From positions 13,501,343 through 13,565,342 of the forward strand of contig BTPG01000004.1 in assembly GCA_036245525.1 (NCBI GenBank): a stretch of 64,000 nucleotides of DNA. Direction: 5' to 3'. Below the pieces are notes generated by a model. It did no database searches. It was not told the DNA's origin and worked only from the letters and a program-made list of their open reading frames with translations. The DNA comes from Semisulcospira habei (Eukaryota > Mollusca > Gastropoda > Semisulcospiridae). Shown one piece after another: positions 47,698 through 57,330 of this stretch (its first letter is position 1; each line of letters opens with the position of its first letter). A program made the translations under genes and the position numbers.

Positions 47698-49230
47698 CCA
47701 GGGCAACAGACAGATTTGTCACTGAAGCGATCAACTCATCGCTAGAGCCAGTGACAAAAACACAGCAAGGCCATACCGACCGCCTAAACCAGCTGATGTC
47801 CTGCAAAGACAGCCATGCCAGCAAGCTACACGACATGGAGCGGAAGCTTACGGCACTGAGTGTGGCAGCAGAGTCAAACAAACCCAAGCCTGCTCTCTCC
47901 GCCTCTCCCACCACCACACCCAAACCATCCTCCCTGAAGTCGACATCCCCCAGTTCCCCCAAATCTTCAGGAAATAGTACTGTTCAGTACACCCCCCCCC
48001 CCCCTGTCGTCATCATCAAGAACATGTTTGCAGCCCTGTCAAAAGGCGACGGAAGGAGCAGGTTCCAGGTGCAGGTACTGACGACGGTGCCGCACTCAAC
48101 GCTGCCACCGACTCCCGTGAGACCAATACCTCAGGATCACCAGTCACCCCGTTGGACAATCTGCAAGCCCAGACCATCAGGCCCGACGTTAACACGCTCC
48201 TCATCGGCGACTCTTTCCTGAAAAGGGTCGATGCTCGGAGGATGTCTGTGGACGGCGCCGTCGCGCAGAACATGTCGGTGTCGGGGCTTAGTGTCAGCGA
48301 GCTGGTGGAATGGCTGCGCAATCAGCGCCAGTCACGACACCTCCGCAGAGTTGTGTTTCACGTCGGCATCAACAGCTGCATGCAACAGGGCTCTGTCACC
48401 AAGCCGGCGTGGATACAGCTCATTCGTCGTCTGACCTCCGTTTTCCCCAATGCCCGCATTCAGGCCTCTGCCATCATGCCCCCGAGAGGTCACAACCACC
48501 CCCTCTTTGCCCCCGCCTCCATCTCCAATGACGCCCTAAGGGAGGCCTGTGAGCAGATGAGGATTCTGTTGACGGACCACACCTCCATCGTCCTCACAGC
48601 CAACAGAGCCCCCCGAAAGAAGCTCTACCAGGACGGCACCCACCCGAGTACTGCTGGTGCCATGAAGCTGGCTCTGAACATTCGCTTTGCAGATGTTCCA
48701 CGCCAGCCCCACAGCAGACACGGGATGGAGGAGAGCCGCCGTGCCAGCAGCTAACCTCTTCACATCTACAACCAGAAGCAAGAGTCCCTCAGGCCATTCA
48801 GCGGAGCCAGACACCAACAGCAGGACCTGAGACGTGGTAGAACTCTGCAGAACTAAGAGCAACCACAGCGCGACCAGCTTCAGGTCCACAACACCCGCCA
48901 GCCCGGCCACGCCTTTACCCCGCGTCCTCAGCAAGGTCAGGGCGGGCCAGTCGTGACGTCACAGGGGGAATTCCCCAACATGCCAGCGGCTAGTACTTAT
49001 AAATTATACCAGCCGGTCACCCCTTCGCTGCGCCCGCCGCAGTTACAGCAAAAGCGCCGCCCAGAGGGTGGGAACAATCGCCGCCAACAGAGACAACCCC
49101 TCCCAATCCCCTACAGAAAATGCAGCTTATGGCACAGCTGCTGCTGCCGTATCTACCTGCATGTGTTTAATTGTTTACTTCGTCAATACCGGAACGCAGA
49201 GTGTGACCTCTGCGGAACGAAACTAACTTG
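47698..49230 (+). pseudogene. LINE ORF1 with SGNH esterase domain
   Basis: Three frame segments form one ORF1-like protein. 47698-47992: a helical, charged segment (ATDRFVTEAINSSLEPVTKT) and a Ser/Pro linker. A C-run at 47992-48004 shifts frame. 48110-48754: an SGNH hydrolase-like domain with LLIGDSFLKR (nucleophile Ser), VVFHVGINS (Asn block) and YQDGTHPST (Asp and His, spacing three). From about 48770, after another shift, a Gln/Pro/Arg-rich tail with one stop runs to about 49230. ORF1 proteins with such esterase domains are known in CR1/L2-type LINEs, where they are thought to bind RNA or lipid. No linked ORF2 follows. Confidence 0.7.
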
Positions 49231-49237
49231 ACAATCT

Positions 49238-49640
49238 GAATGCAAAAGGCACAGTTCCTCATGCGCCCCTGCTGCTGCACGGACCCATGAGGATACATGC
49301 TGACTACAAAATACAAATGCAAGAGGCATAGATCCTCATGAGCCCTGTCTCATGCGGATAAATACATCATGCTGACCGCAAATTCTAAATGCAGAGGGCA
49401 TAGCTCCGCATGCGCCCCTGCGGTTGCACGGTCTCTGGAGGATAGATACCTCATGCTGGCCGCGATTACTTGTTCAAATGCAAGAGGCATGGATCCTCGT
49501 GAGCCCTTGCACATGCACGGGCTCATGAGGATAAATACCACATGCCATCTACAAGCCTCAAATGCAAGAGACATAGATCCTCATGAGTTCCTGCAGGTGC
49601 ATGTGCTCGTAAGGATAGATGCCTCATGCAGGTTACACTC
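49238..49640. repeat. Tandem array of CATAGATCCTCATGAG hairpins, about 5 units
   Basis: Five units of 70-90 bp start with TGCAAGAGGCATAGATCC-like left arms at about 49238, 49318, 49390, 49480 and 49563. Each is followed by a GC-rich loop and a right arm such as GGCTCATGAGGATAAATACC. Whole hairpins, not halves, are repeated here, with considerable divergence. Confidence 0.7.
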
Positions 49641-49649
49641 ACATCTGTG

Positions 49650-50441
49650 TTTCTCACGAGTACTGCATGATCAAAGTGTGTATGGTGCCGTATTTTCATA
49701 GCTTCTGTTGATGCACGACTGACTTGCTCGGACTTCTGGACTTCTCACACATTTTTTGCGGACAAGACTGAGTGTCTTAAGTGAACGCTGCGTTAGGGTA
49801 GCGCTTTCACTTACATTGCACTGAGCACCTCCGTGTCGAAGCTTTATTTAAGTGTTTTCACCTAAATCGGCGTTTATTAAGCCGTACTATAGACATTGCA
49901 GGAAATTTGACTGTGAACACTGATGGACTGTTTTATTTACAGCGATTCGTCTTATTGTGAGTGCTCCGCGGCGTAAGTTCTGTTTTCGTCGTCGTTGCAT
50001 GTATTTATCCGCGGCAACACAAACAATTCATAAACAGACGTGGAGTATTTTGACATTGCTCCTTCAGGGTAGCGTACATTGATACTTCCCGTATACACTT
50101 CAGATGTGGGAGAGGTTTTTTTTTCCGCAACGCTCAGCTCTTGTAATCCCTGAACGTTTGATTATCACATTAATTTTTGTCTTCATACCTGAGTGTTTTC
50201 TTTGATTGTTTTCTTTTCTCTTTACATTGAGAGTTTTTTTTTCCCCCGCAACGCTCAGCTCTTGTAATCCCTGAACGTTTGATTATCACATTAATTTTTG
50301 TCTTCATACCTTAGTGTTTTCTTTGATTGTTTTGTTTTCTTTTTACATTGGCTTTCCATCTTTGATTGACGTTTGCTCAACCACCGCTATTGCAGTTGCT
50401 ATTTTATTGTGAAACAAAATACAGCTGTTAGCGAAATACTC
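49650..50441 (+). promoter_or_regulatory. Probable LINE 5' UTR with a 121-bp tandem duplication
   Basis: CGCAACGCTCAGCTCTTGTA at 50126 recurs at 50247 with about 95 bp of near-identical sequence following each (GATTATCACATTAATTTTTG, TTTTCTTTGATTGTTTT). The duplication sits directly upstream of the endonuclease ORF that starts at 50442. Repeated 5' monomers carry the promoter in some LINEs. A promoter role here is inference. Confidence 0.45.
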
Positions 50442-51031
50442 ATGGCTAGAGGCAAACAAAAAGAACATAAATTGCGAGTGGGTCACCTCAAAGTTTTCCA
50501 TCTTTATAATAAGGTTTCTGACCTGTCGGCGTTTCTTAACAGTCCCACACCGTTCGACATTTTCGGCCTTACCGAGTCACGCCTAAATTCAAATATTAGT
50601 GATGATGCCGTGAAAATTCCTAATTTTAGTATCATGAGAAGAGATTCTTCCTGTCACGGTCAAACAGGCATTGGACATCCATGCCCGGGCCGACATTGGA
50701 CATCCATGCCCGGGCCGACATTGGACAGCCATGCCCGGGCCGACATTGGACAGCCATGCCCGGGCCGACATTGGACATCCATGCCCGGGCCGACATTCGA
50801 CATCACTCTATCGAACACTTAGTCCGTAGGCGTAAAGACTTAGAAACTGCTGAAGTAGAGTGTGTGTGGACTGAGGTCAAAAGCCCGTACTGCTCACCGT
50901 CATTTGTTGGTTTTCTTTACCGCAATCCGGCGTCTAACTTCGAGTGGTGTGATAATTTTACTACTAATCTAAATGCCAACTATACATCTGTTCAGGCCCA
51001 GACGATCATAATAGCTGTTTGCTGTTCCTGA
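50442..51031 (+). pseudogene. LINE endonuclease N-terminus split by a minisatellite
   Basis: 50442-50665 encodes MARGKQKEHKLRVGHLKVFH, then LYNKVSDLSAFL, DIFGLTESRLNSNISDD and MRRDSSCHGQTG. This is the start of an APE endonuclease with its Glu box (TESRL). A 25-bp minisatellite follows, and in another frame 50805-51029 continues the same domain: SIEHLVRRRKDLETAEVECV, FVGFLYRNPASNFEWCDNF. Homology is lost at about 51030 before the rest of the nuclease and all of RT. The LINE clade is not resolved. Confidence 0.7.
50668..50808. repeat. 25-bp minisatellite inside a LINE coding region
   Basis: Five to six units of GACATTGGACATCCATGCCC plus GGGCC, flanked on both sides by endonuclease coding sequence that would otherwise be nearly contiguous. 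The same unit forms a second array at 51336-51510. Confidence 0.88.
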
Positions 51032-51335
51032 ACTTTCACCTATCATCTGTAGATGATGGGTCAAAGTCCAGGAACAGCACAAAAAAAGCCAATGACAATG
51101 TTTTCTGACTTTTAACAGCCGGCAGTGCGACACGCATGCAAGTTTAATTCGTTCAACTTTTGGACTTTGAAATTAGAAAACAAAATGACAGTGCCTTGCA
51201 CGTGGAAGTTAATACATAGACTGCTGTATATACAGACAATTGATTCATTGTCCTCGGTTCCTGAGAAGTGGAAAACAATATCCAGTGCACAAAAGTTCAA
51301 CGGTCCGACGTCGGCCGCTCTCGGCTCGCGGACAT

Positions 51336-51510
51336 CCATGCCCGGGCCGACATTGGACATCCATGCCCGGGCCGACATAGGACATCCATGCCCGGGCCGA
51401 CATTGGACATCCATGCCCGGGCCGACATTGGACAGCTATACCCGGGGGAACATTCGACATCCATGCCCAGGCCGATATTGGACATCCATGGCAGGGCCGA
51501 CATTCGACAT
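51336..51510. repeat. 25-bp minisatellite, second array
   Basis: About seven units of the same 25-bp repeat as 50668-50808. The later units are diverged (TATACCCGGGGGAACATTCG). The array ends exactly at the TGTCACGG start of LTR element 2. Confidence 0.88.
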
Positions 51511-52525
51511 TGTCACGGTTAGTGACTGTTTTGACAGTGGTAGTCGAAAGTTACCGAAGCACCGGTCAGTGTAGGAATAGTGAGTTGTTTTCATGTTGGT
51601 TGACCCGGGTTAGTGTTCCTTGTTTTGCACGTGCGGGGCGCGCTAGTGGATACGGTAGCGTGTTCACTGCAGAGTTTACCTTGTCGGTAGCAAGGGAATA
51701 ATAGTTTAGTTCGCAGCTGTACTCGGTTAGACCAGGTTGTCTTGCCCAGCTGACTGTTAGTAGTCAGTGACACAGCGCCAGTCCAGTCCCCGTGGTCGTT
51801 GGAGGCCGGAGACTGGGGGTTGTTCTGCCTACGGGTGACGGCGTTTGTGACAGGTCGCAGAGGAGGTAAGTGCGTTAAAAATCCCGCGTGCGGATGTTTT
51901 GTCATGTTATGGTTGTTATAGGTGTTTTGTACTATGTGCTAGGTCCAGGGGTATCGTGGGGGGGGGGGGGGGGGAAAGGAGGGTAGAACTCGATGGGTGT
52001 TAAAGGGAAGTATTGTTTCGGCGTTATTGTTTGGTTCTGTAATTATTAGTTGGTTTTAACTGTTTAGCAAAATGTTGCATTGGCTAGTGGAATGTGTTAG
52101 TGAAATGTTGTATTCGCTGTTGTGAAAGTGCAGAGAATGTTAGGAAGGTTTTTTTTTATAATGGTTGAGAACTTTCGTTGTTTTGGTTCATGTGTAAATT
52201 TTGGAATGATTTGGAAAGCACGTGTCACATGGGTGAAGGTCGAGTGCTTGAATGGTTAGCGGTAGTGTTTTTGTAAACCAAGCAGGGTGGGTATGGGTGG
52301 TTAGCTGTTTTTAGGACCCTCTGGTTTACGTTGCTTACGGGGCCGTTTAGGCTTCTGCTTTTGTTTTGCATTTTGACGTTCGGGGTCCGGACCGGTTGGA
52401 GGGCCGACGGGCATTAGGACCAACCACGCCTCGCTGGACTGAGTGTCGGCGTGGGAGGGGCGCGGTCATCTGTACTGCCGAAGCTGCCGTGTCGCCATTG
52501 CAACCAGACCTCGCGCCAGGGAAAC

Positions 52526-52562
<37 letters not shown>

Positions 52563-53206
52563 AGACCCGCGAAGCTGTACGACCGTTCAGGAAGCCGGAC
52601 GGGAGGGATCCACAGGCGTTCGTCGACTCACCACAGTGGTCCCATTCTTATTCAGCCTTCCGTCACTCACTCTGCCTTGGTGTAGTTACATGATTCTTGT
52701 ATATGAACAGTACATTGTAAATAACGTTTTTCAGCCGTCAGTTCGGAGGGCTGTAACCTGACTTTTTATTATTGTGGAGCAACAGTGCTGCGTAGCGTGG
52801 GGGGAGTGTTTGTTTCCACCACTCGATGCAATGCTGATGCAGTGGAAGTAGTATTAACCTTGGTTTAGTTTTTTCCTTTTGTTTTTTTCTTTTCTTTCCT
52901 TTTTTTTTGGGGGGGGGAGGGGGGGGGGTAGGGGGCAGGGAGGGGAAGTATCGGTGGGAAGGAAGGAAAGGGGGAATAGTTAGTATAATAGTAATAAAGA
53001 TTGAGTGTACGTGTAAAGTAAATGTGCTGTGTTGCTTGTGCTGAGCTGTAACCTGTCTTGAAGCAAGACGCTAGGGTCCTTTATCTATCTCTTTCTTCTC
53101 TTCTACTCCTAACCTTCATTCTCGTCTATCTCTCTAGTCGGGACATTTGGGGGGTTCTACTTCTATTCTATCTTCCATTCTCATCTGCCCCTCCCTAGTC
53201 GTGACA
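51511..53206 (+). repeat. 5' LTR of element 2
   Basis: 1696 bp, TGTCACGG to TCGTGACA, sharing the TGTCAC/GTGACA termini with element 1. It contains a (GA)n stretch at 52527-52563 and a G-run at about 51957-51975. A near-duplicate of its last segment (GGGACATTTGGGGGG at about 53143) precedes the true end. Confidence 0.9.
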
Positions 53207-53208
53207 TT

Positions 53209-53226
53209 TGGGGGCTCGTCCGGGAT
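53209..53226 (+). promoter_or_regulatory. Primer-binding site, proline tRNA type
   Basis: TGGGGGCTCGTCCGGGAT starts two bases after the 5' LTR. These 18 bases are the well-known sequence complementary to the 3' end of proline tRNA, used by several retroviruses and LTR elements to prime minus-strand synthesis. Confidence 0.88.
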
Positions 53227-53462
53227 ACAATAGGGGGAGGTACAGCTCGGTGTGTTTGTTTTGTATTGTGTCGCCAGTCTCGGCTGACTAGTGACGCTGA
53301 CGGACGCTGACGGTAGACTAAGGGCGGTTGGTTGGGTGCTCGGGCGCACGCGCTGGGGCTCGCACGCGGGGTTTTTAGGCCTATCCTCGGGGTTCGAGAC
53401 TCGTCACAGGGCGTGTTGCTTGTGGGCATTTCTGATCTTGTGTGTTTCATCTCCTGTATAGT

Positions 53463-54602
53463 ATGGAGGAGGACGGACCGGCCTTCAACACTCGGGGCAG
53501 GATGGCGCTTGCCGGAGATCACCCGCGGTCAGTCACTGCTACCGACGTAGAGGGGGCCGCCGCTAGGGGTCCAGGGTTTCAGCCACGGTCTCCGGGAGCT
53601 CAGGCTTTTCAGTTTGCGTCACCATCCCTGGGTAGAGGTAGGGGAAAGTTAGTTCCATTGTTGTACTCACCTACTAACATGTCCCCAGGCCCCGGCAGGC
53701 TTACTAACCCTACTGAAACGGAGGTAGTTGAGAGGCCTATGGATGATTCCAACATGAAGGACCTTATCGTCTACATGATGCAGAAGGACCAAGCCGACCG
53801 GGAGGAACGTTGTCGTCAGGAGGAGGAGCGTCGTCGACAGGACCAGGCTGACCGGGAGTTGCGTCATCGTCTGGACCAAGCCGACCGGGAGGAACGTTGT
53901 CGTCAGGAGGTGTTGCGTCATCGTCTGGACCAAGCCGACCGGGAGGAACGTTGTCGTCAGGACCAGGCTGACCGGGAGGCACGGTGTCGTCAGGAGGAGA
54001 TGCGTCACCGGAAAGAGGAGAAAAAGGAAAGGCAGGAACTTTTAGAGCTGTTGTCGAGTCACATTACTAAGTCACAGCCAGTAACGAAGTCAGAGATCTT
54101 CCAGACAGTGAAGATTAATTTCCCGCCTTATGAGGAGAAAGAAGAGCCAGAGGATACGTGGGCCATTAGGTTGTCTTCGCTTTTGAAGGGGAAGGCCAGA
54201 GAAGTTCTTGACCGACTAGCGCCAGATGTAGCTCTAAAGGACTACGAGGAACTGAAGAAAGCGTTGTTAACCAGGTTTCAGTTGACAGCAGAAACGTACA
54301 AATTCAGGCTGAGGACATCAAGGAAGCAGAAAGAAGAGTCCTTTCCGCAGTTCGCTGTCCGCCTGGAGCTCTGGTTGAAGAGATGGATGTCACTAAGTAA
54401 GAAGAAAGAGGAGTTTCAAGACCTGAAAGACTTGATTCTTCAAGAGCAACTCTTGGACGGTATGACACCGGAACTGGCTATGCATGTTAGGGAGAGGAAA
54501 CCTAGCACCGTCACCCAAGCAGCAGAGATCGCTGAAGTCTATTTGGAGGCACGGAGAGGTACGCAGCGTGGAGGTTTGTTCAGTCGTCATACAAGAGTCT
54601 AA
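53463..54602 (+). CDS. gag: Gag of LTR element 2, ended early by TAA
   Basis: 379 codons from ATG 53463 (MEEDGPAFNTRGRM). Residues about 105-195 are a highly charged coiled coil built on QADREERCRQE-type repeats, like the MDREA repeats of element 1. Residues about 205-370 are capsid-like (PEDTWAIRLSSLLKGKAREV, ESFPQFAVRLELWLKRWMSL, LLDGMTPELAMHVRERKP). The TAA at 54600 is in the same frame as the following zinc knuckle and protease. It separates capsid from nucleocapsid, which is unusual. It looks like a nonsense mutation rather than a normal gag end. Confidence 0.8.
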   Translation: MEEDGPAFNTRGRMALAGDHPRSVTATDVEGAAARGPGFQPRSPGAQAFQFASPSLGRGRGKLVPLLYSPTNMSPGPGRLTNPTETEVVERPMDDSNMKDLIVYMMQKDQADREERCRQEEERRRQDQADRELRHRLDQADREERCRQEVLRHRLDQADREERCRQDQADREARCRQEEMRHRKEEKKERQELLELLSSHITKSQPVTKSEIFQTVKINFPPYEEKEEPEDTWAIRLSSLLKGKAREVLDRLAPDVALKDYEELKKALLTRFQLTAETYKFRLRTSRKQKEESFPQFAVRLELWLKRWMSLSKKKEEFQDLKDLILQEQLLDGMTPELAMHVRERKPSTVTQAAEIAEVYLEARRGTQRGGLFSRHTRV

Positions 54603-57262
54603 CCAGGAAGTAAACCCAAACCCGCTGACAGCGACGAGACCAAGCCGGGCAAACCACCAGGAGCTTCTGATTCAAAGTCGCCTAAAGGTTGCTGGCATTG
54701 TGGAGGACCGCATAGGAAAGACAGTTGTCCCAAGCTAACGAAGAAGGCAGCCGTCGCAAAAGTTGGAGAGAGGACCAAGGTAGAGAAGCCCGCCGAGTTC
54801 AAGTACGACCCGCGTTGTTCAGCAGTAGTGAATGGTCAGGTTGCTGAAGGTCTACGGGATACTGGGGCAACTCTACTGATCGTGGCCAAACAGCTTGTGA
54901 AGGAAGGTCAACTTGACGGCAAGAGCCTTTCGCTAATGTCAGTGGATTCCAGCACGGTAACAGGACCCACAGCGATTGTCGACCTCGTCTGCCCCTTTTA
55001 TTGTGGGAAAGCCAGGGCATTAGTTCTCGACAGACCAGTATCACCTGTTATCATCGGGAACGAGGTGGAAGACGCAGAAGGAGTCCAACACTTTGTGCCG
55101 GTCACTCCTACGGAAATGGCAATGGCTGTCATGACGCGACAGCAAGAGCTGAAGACGAGAAAATGTAACCTAGAGATAGGGGATCAAAGGATGAAGGTTC
55201 TTTCAGTTACACCTGAAGTTTTGAAACGATCTCAGAGGAAGGACCCAAGTTTGGAAAACGTCCGTTCTAAAGTTGAGAAACCACCTGCAACCTGTAAAAA
55301 TGGAAACAAGGTCCACTACTTTTGGAAGAAGGGAATACTGTATCGGGCTTACAGTAATAGCCATACCTCACAGAAGCAAGTAGTGGTACCACAGCAATTC
55401 AGGAACGAAGTGATACGTATTGGACACGATACTCCCATGGCCGGACATTTGGGTGCGCGTAAGACGCAGGAGAGAGTACAGCGCAGCTTTTATTGGCCAG
55501 GGGTGTGCTCAGACGTGAACAGGTACTGCAAATCCTGCGACCAGTGCCAACGTTCTACGCCTCCAGGGAAAGTTCGGAAGGCTCCATTGGGAAGTATGCC
55601 GCTGATCAGCCGTTCGACCGGGTAGCAGCAGACATCATTGGACCCATAATCCCAGCATCAGACAGAGGACACAGGTTTGTGTTGGTCATGGTGGACTTTG
55701 CTACAAGATATCCAGAAGCGGTACCTCTGAAGAAGATAGATGCTAGTTCTATTGCTGAAGCTTTCTGGAATACATGGACTCGAGTGGGAATTCCGCGGGA
55801 AATCCTCACAGACAAAGGGACACAGTTCACAAGCGAAGTCATGGCCGAGGTGAACGCACTGCTCGCGATTCGAGGCATGACCACAACACCGTACCACCCT
55901 CAGTGTAACGGATTAGTAGAAAGGTTCAACCAAACACTGAAGATGATGATCAGAAGGTTGTGTCAAGAACAGCCGAGAGAATGGGACCGGTTCTTGCCAG
56001 GGCTCTTATTTGCCTACAGAGAGGTTCCGCAGGAATCTACTGGATTCGCTCCTTTCGAATTGCTCTTCGGTCGTACGGTAAGAGGACCACTACAAGTTCT
56101 CCAGAAGTTGTGGACTGATGACGAGATCGATGCCGAATCACGTACTGTGGCAGAGTATGTGGTCGAACTTCGAAACAGGATCGAGGAAACTTGCAAGATA
56201 GCCCAGACGCAATTGGCAAAATCCGTCCAAAGGTACAAGCGTAACTTCGACAAGAAAGCTAGGGCCAGAACATTCGAAGTAGGGAGCAAGGTGCTACTCT
56301 TCTACCCTGCCAAGAACAAGATGGAAATGGCGTGGCAAGGTCCGTACGTCGTTACCGAGAAGAAGGGAGAGAGTAACTACAGGATACGCATCAGGGGGAA
56401 AGAAAAACTGTTTCATGCGAACTTGCTGAAGGCCTACAACGAGAGAGAGCCGCCTGCACAGGTAGAGAAGTTAGCAGCAATGGCCGTGATTACTCAAGAT
56501 GAGTGCGTTGAGGAAGAGGATGAGGAAGTAAGTGTTTCGACGGGAACAGTCCCGTTGATTCAGCTACAAGCAGAAGAAACTACCATTGATTGTCTGGGAC
56601 ATCACGTTGGAAACGGCGAGCTCAGGCCCGACGTTGAGAAACTGGAGAAAATCCGGAGGGCTGAAGCACCCAAGACGAAACGCCAGTTGCGTGCATTTCT
56701 GGGACTAGCAGGGTATTATCATCGTTTTGTACCCAAGTACGCTGAAACTGCTCGACCGTTGACTGACGCTACCAAGAAACGAGAACCGAACCAAGTTCGG
56801 TGGACACCGGAATGTAACGAAGCATTCGAAATGCTTAAGGACCAGTTGTGTAGTGAGCCAGTGGTCAAATTACCTGATTGGGACAAACCTTTTTGCTTAA
56901 GGACGGATGCTTTGGGGGTAGGTCTAGGAGCTGTGCTTCTACAAGAAGGGGACGACGACCTACTACACCCCGTGGCGTACGCCAGCAAGAAACTCAGTCC
57001 AACAGAACAAAGGTACTCCGCGATCGAGCGAGAATGTTATGCGATTGTCTGGGGAATAGGCACATTCCACACCTATCTGTTTGGTCAGCAGTTCACAGTC
57101 GAGTGTGATCACTCACCACTCCAGTATCTGCAGACCATGAAACTAGTCAACAGTCGTATTGCTCGTTGGGCACTTTTGTTGCAAGAACATGACTTTGTAG
57201 TTAAGGTTATTCCAGGGGTGGAGAATGTCGGAGCCGACTATTTGAGTCGCATGACGGTGTAG
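54603..57262 (+). pseudogene. pol: Pol of LTR element 2: CCHC, PR, IN, RNase H; RT palm deleted
   Basis: Same frame as gag to about 55605. CCHC knuckle C-WH-C-GGP-H-RKDS-C at about 54690-54730; protease LRDTGATLLIVA at about 54852; integrase zinc domain GHDTPMAGHLGARK ending CKSCDQC at about 55530-55550. A single-base frameshift at about 55600-55608 follows; the rest is open to 57262. Integrase core: VAADIIGPI, ILTDKGTQF, CNGLVERFN (the D, D, E residues) between about 55618 and 55930. After VPLIQLQAEE (about 56573) the text jumps to DCLGHHVGNGELRPDVEKLE, the RT connection/thumb. Then RNase H: LRTDALGVGLGAVLLQ, AIERECYAIVWGI and VECDHSPLQYL, ending GADYLSRMTV. The RT fingers and palm, including the catalytic Asp motifs, are missing. 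Confidence 0.85.
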
Positions 57263-57299
57263 GGTGCTTCAGTTTGTTGTTGCTTTTTTTTTCACGGTG

Positions 57300-57330
57300 A
57301 GGGGTGCTTTCGACTTAGGTTGGAGGGTAT
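57300..57330 (+). promoter_or_regulatory. Polypurine-like tract of element 2
   Basis: AGGTTGGAGGGTAT immediately precedes the 3' LTR start TGTCACGG, in the position of a polypurine tract. It is less pure than that of element 1 (GGGAGGGGGTA). Confidence 0.5.

Noticed and set aside
47683..47702. Splice acceptor before the esterase ORF (TCTATTCCAG)
   Set aside because: The pyrimidine tract is part of a (GTCT)n microsatellite and the ORF is a LINE ORF1, so an acceptor is unnecessary to explain it.
53209..57262. Element 2 as a retrovirus because of its proline-type primer site
   Set aside because: Domain order, RNase H and integrase motifs are Ty3/Gypsy-like, and no envelope-like ORF lies between pol and the 3' LTR.
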